A DNA stretch of 64,000 bases. Origin: Marchantia polymorpha subsp. ruderalis. Taxonomy: Eukaryota; Streptophyta; Marchantiopsida; Marchantiales; Marchantiaceae. The notes under the pieces were generated by a model. The model ran no database searches, was not told the DNA's origin, and saw only the letters and a program-made list of their open reading frames with translations. Each line of letters begins with the position of its first letter. Within the stretch, counting starts at the first letter, position 1. Where the stretch lies: assembly GCA_037833965.1 (NCBI GenBank), contig AP031352.1, positions 13,744,501-13,808,500 on the forward strand. The letters are read 5' to 3'. Below, piece by piece: positions 61,966 to 64,000 of the stretch. The translations under genes were made by a program, and so were the position numbers.

Positions 61966-62796
61966 ATGCGGAAAGAATTTGCATCAAACGAGAGAGACGA
62001 CTCGAGCAAGCTTGAAAGACATGTCCGGCCTCGATCCAACTGCACACAGTACCTGAATGACAACCGCAGCCACGCCGATTTCCTGTTCAGGCGCCTGGCT
62101 CCCCTCGTGCCCTCATGCACCGACGATAGCGAAAGACGATCCCCGACCCGGAACAGGGCCCAACAGAAATTCAATCCAATCCGCAGCTCTCTCTCGCAAA
62201 ATCAACCTCCTGCCGCCCAGGCCAGCTCGCAGCATGAAGAAGGAGAAGAAGAAGAAAAAGAAGAAGGCTCGCACCTCCACCCCCACCCCCACCCACACCC
62301 CCACCGCCGAAGCCTGCACGTCGCAATCGAATCGCCTCTGCCTCCCTACATCGTCACCGCCCTCGTCCCTCGGCCCTCCTCCACGTCTCAATCTGCCCTC
62401 CGCATTCCCTGTTCAGTTCTTCAGCAACTCTCTCTCCTTTCCTCGTCTTCCGTGGAGTTCGACGGCGACCACCAACAGTGCATGCCAGACCAGATCGTCC
62501 TCGACATCATTGACGCCAAATATAAGAATTTGATTACCTCTGGACTCTGAGGGCCAGGCCCAAATATATTCGCTCCGCCGGTCCCGGGCGCCGGGTTAGT
62601 CATGTCCGAAAACCTGAGCCAGTACACCGTACGCTCTACGTCGTCGAATGTTTACTGTCGCGCCTGGTTTCGGCCCTACATGGTCGGTTACGAAGTATTT
62701 TCGCTGCACTCTACTGCGGTGACTTCGTTCTCCCATTCGCTGGTCTTCAGCCCCTCCTGACATCAGCAACCGATCACCGGTACTGTAATTGGTGAC
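61966..62796. promoter_or_regulatory. GC-rich region with GA-rich and CCCCAC repeats
   Basis: A GAAGAAGGAGAAG-type purine tract lies at about 62237-62267 and a CCCCAC/CACCCC repeat at about 62278-62308. Frames are open on both strands (61966-62550 plus; 62113-62391 minus), and their translations are dominated by these repeats (EEEEKEE, HPHPHPH), so neither is convincing. It resembles the GC-rich repeat-bearing leader of the F-box gene and may be the promoter of the minus-strand genes, or of a plus-strand gene to the right. Confidence 0.35.
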
Positions 62797-63012
62797 TTGG
62801 TAGGTGGGCGGCGGGTGGGCAAGAGTATGAAACTCCGCTTTAGCCGTCAGTCTCTCAGGGATGAGTTTCATTCTCCAGTGGAAAAACGATCGGCTAAGGT
62901 ATCTGAGAAGCCCTTGATAGTATCTCTTGTGGACTCCTCTGAAAATTTACTCTCAGACTCCAGCCTGATTCAGTCTTCTTTGTCTCCGTTGAGTAAAGAC
63001 GGGTTCTTTTGA
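62797..63012 (+). CDS. Possible short coding frame, unrecognised
   Basis: A 71-codon frame whose translation looks protein-like and not repeat-driven: KSMKLRFSRQSLRDEFHSPV followed by a Ser/Leu-rich stretch ending SPLSKDGFF. There is no domain, signal peptide or membrane segment, and no partner exon was found. It could be a fragment of a larger gene or chance. Confidence 0.2.
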   Translation: MVGGRRVGKSMKLRFSRQSLRDEFHSPVEKRSAKVSEKPLIVSLVDSSENLLSDSSLIQSSLSPLSKDGFF

Positions 63013-64000
63013 GAGAGGCCAACATTTAAAGTGAAAGTGAGTTGAAAGGTACATTCAGTGCAAGAGTGCACCAAGGGTCCAGGTTAATGCTAAATTTTCT
63101 TTAACAATATCATACCCGAACCAAGTTAAAAATGTGTGTAGTGTATTGAAACTAAAACACTCATGAGATCATTCTCATAGACGTATAGCGTACGTGAGAA
63201 GCGTAAGACATATTAGATAATCTTAACGAATAATTCAAACCTAAAATATGTTTGTTTGGAGTGGATGCACACAGTAGATGATGCATCATATACTTTGAAT
63301 TCAAATAACTTCAAAGCTATAAACGGGGACTAGATGTTTCTGTGATGGAACATATTTTCAGTATTTTTTCTCAATTACGCACAACTGTATATGTAAAAAT
63401 CACAATTAAGGTTACCTCAGGTCATGCAAAAATTGTCCACTGGAAGAAGAGATAAAATATAGTATAGTGTAATGACAAAATTCCAAGCAAAGTATTCTTA
63501 TTATATTTTGCACATGATTCAACTGAGAATTTGTTTCAAATTAGAAAATTACTCTATATTTAGAAATGTGTAACAAACAAATATGACAAAAAATTGTCAT
63601 AAATTGTAGATTTTTTTATAAGTAATCAAATGTTCTTATCTTTTGTATAATATACACAATGCAAAGATTATATGATAGATTTATTTTTTTCCCATCTTGG
63701 ATGATACTACATGAAATTCGTGATTCAAATTTGACGTAAAATTACGGCGTGATATCCTTCAAGCTCAAGTTGTAAATCATAAATGACTTTACATTTCTTA
63801 CAATATGTGAAATATATTCCAAACAATCATTTCGATTTTTTTTCAAATCAAATATTATCAAATATTGTATTTTGAATTGATACAATTATATAATTTGAAA
63901 TCTAAGTTTAAAAAATTTATATTGTTAGAATTCATGCAACATATATAGTTTAAAAAATGAAAAGTAATTGGAAGAAATAAGTTTTATTTATGACATTATT
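63013..64000. other. AT-rich intergenic DNA
   Basis: Composition falls back to about 70-75% A+T. Nothing is recognised before the window ends. Confidence 0.55.

Noticed and set aside
61966-62550. A 194-codon plus frame
   Set aside because: Dominated by acidic and His-Pro simple repeats, with no domain. The opposite strand is equally open there.
1-64000. tRNA or rRNA genes, CRISPR arrays, bacterial-type operons, viral insertions
   Set aside because: I saw no T-loop plus A/B-box arrangement, no rRNA core sequence, no regularly spaced identical repeats with unique spacers, and no viral structural gene. The only regular array is the 96-bp tandem repeat, which has no spacers.

Overview
This is nuclear DNA of a land plant. 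It carries a plant SKP1-type F-box/LRR gene of the SKIP2/VFB family, a bulb-type (G-type) lectin gene, genes split by GT-AG introns, and decayed plant-type Ty1/copia, LINE, hAT and pogo-like elements. Long stretches of roughly 70-75% A+T alternate with GC-balanced islands that hold the genes. This, together with GC-rich microsatellite-bearing leaders, suggests a bryophyte, perhaps a liverwort such as Marchantia. The clade is an inference from style, not from a marker gene.

Layout. 1-3450: mixed-composition sequence with no recognisable gene. 3451-13230: AT-rich DNA containing a heavily mutated Ty1/copia element (about 5800-9047, + strand; gag zinc knuckle, integrase, reverse transcriptase and RNase H can all still be read). 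13843-14726: an 884-bp non-autonomous hAT element with a perfect 8-bp target-site duplication. 15961-16578: a diverged direct repeat. 18500-20676: a GC-rich leader/promoter region, then the intact SKIP2-like F-box gene (20677-22197, +). 22200-31370: no recognisable gene, AT-rich from 26.7 kb. 31380-33144: a second hAT-type element, GC-balanced inside, carrying unidentified cargo. 36081-36815 (-): secreted, probably membrane-anchored bulb-lectin protein with a GC-rich upstream region. 38-45 kb: a series of short near-perfect hairpins. 44762-47150: a class-3 lipase pseudogene (+) split by a 924-bp pogo/Tc1-mariner-type non-autonomous element that itself contains a 96-bp tandem repeat. 48736-51060: decayed LINE (+). 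54153-59833 (-): a large multi-exon gene for an unrecognised membrane protein of about 1,600 residues. 60101-60640 (-): a two-exon gene for a small single-pass membrane protein, only about 270 bp upstream of the large gene on the same strand. 61-63 kb: GC-rich, possibly the promoter/5' region for this pair. 63-64 kb: AT-rich.

There is no operon or gene cluster. The four intact-looking genes are ordinary single loci and nothing links them in one pathway. The most unusual features are the two clean hAT-type insertions, the transposon-split lipase, the recurring short inverted duplications, and the closely spaced pair of membrane-protein genes that I cannot assign to a family. I did not find a convincing new defence, biosynthetic or mobile system.
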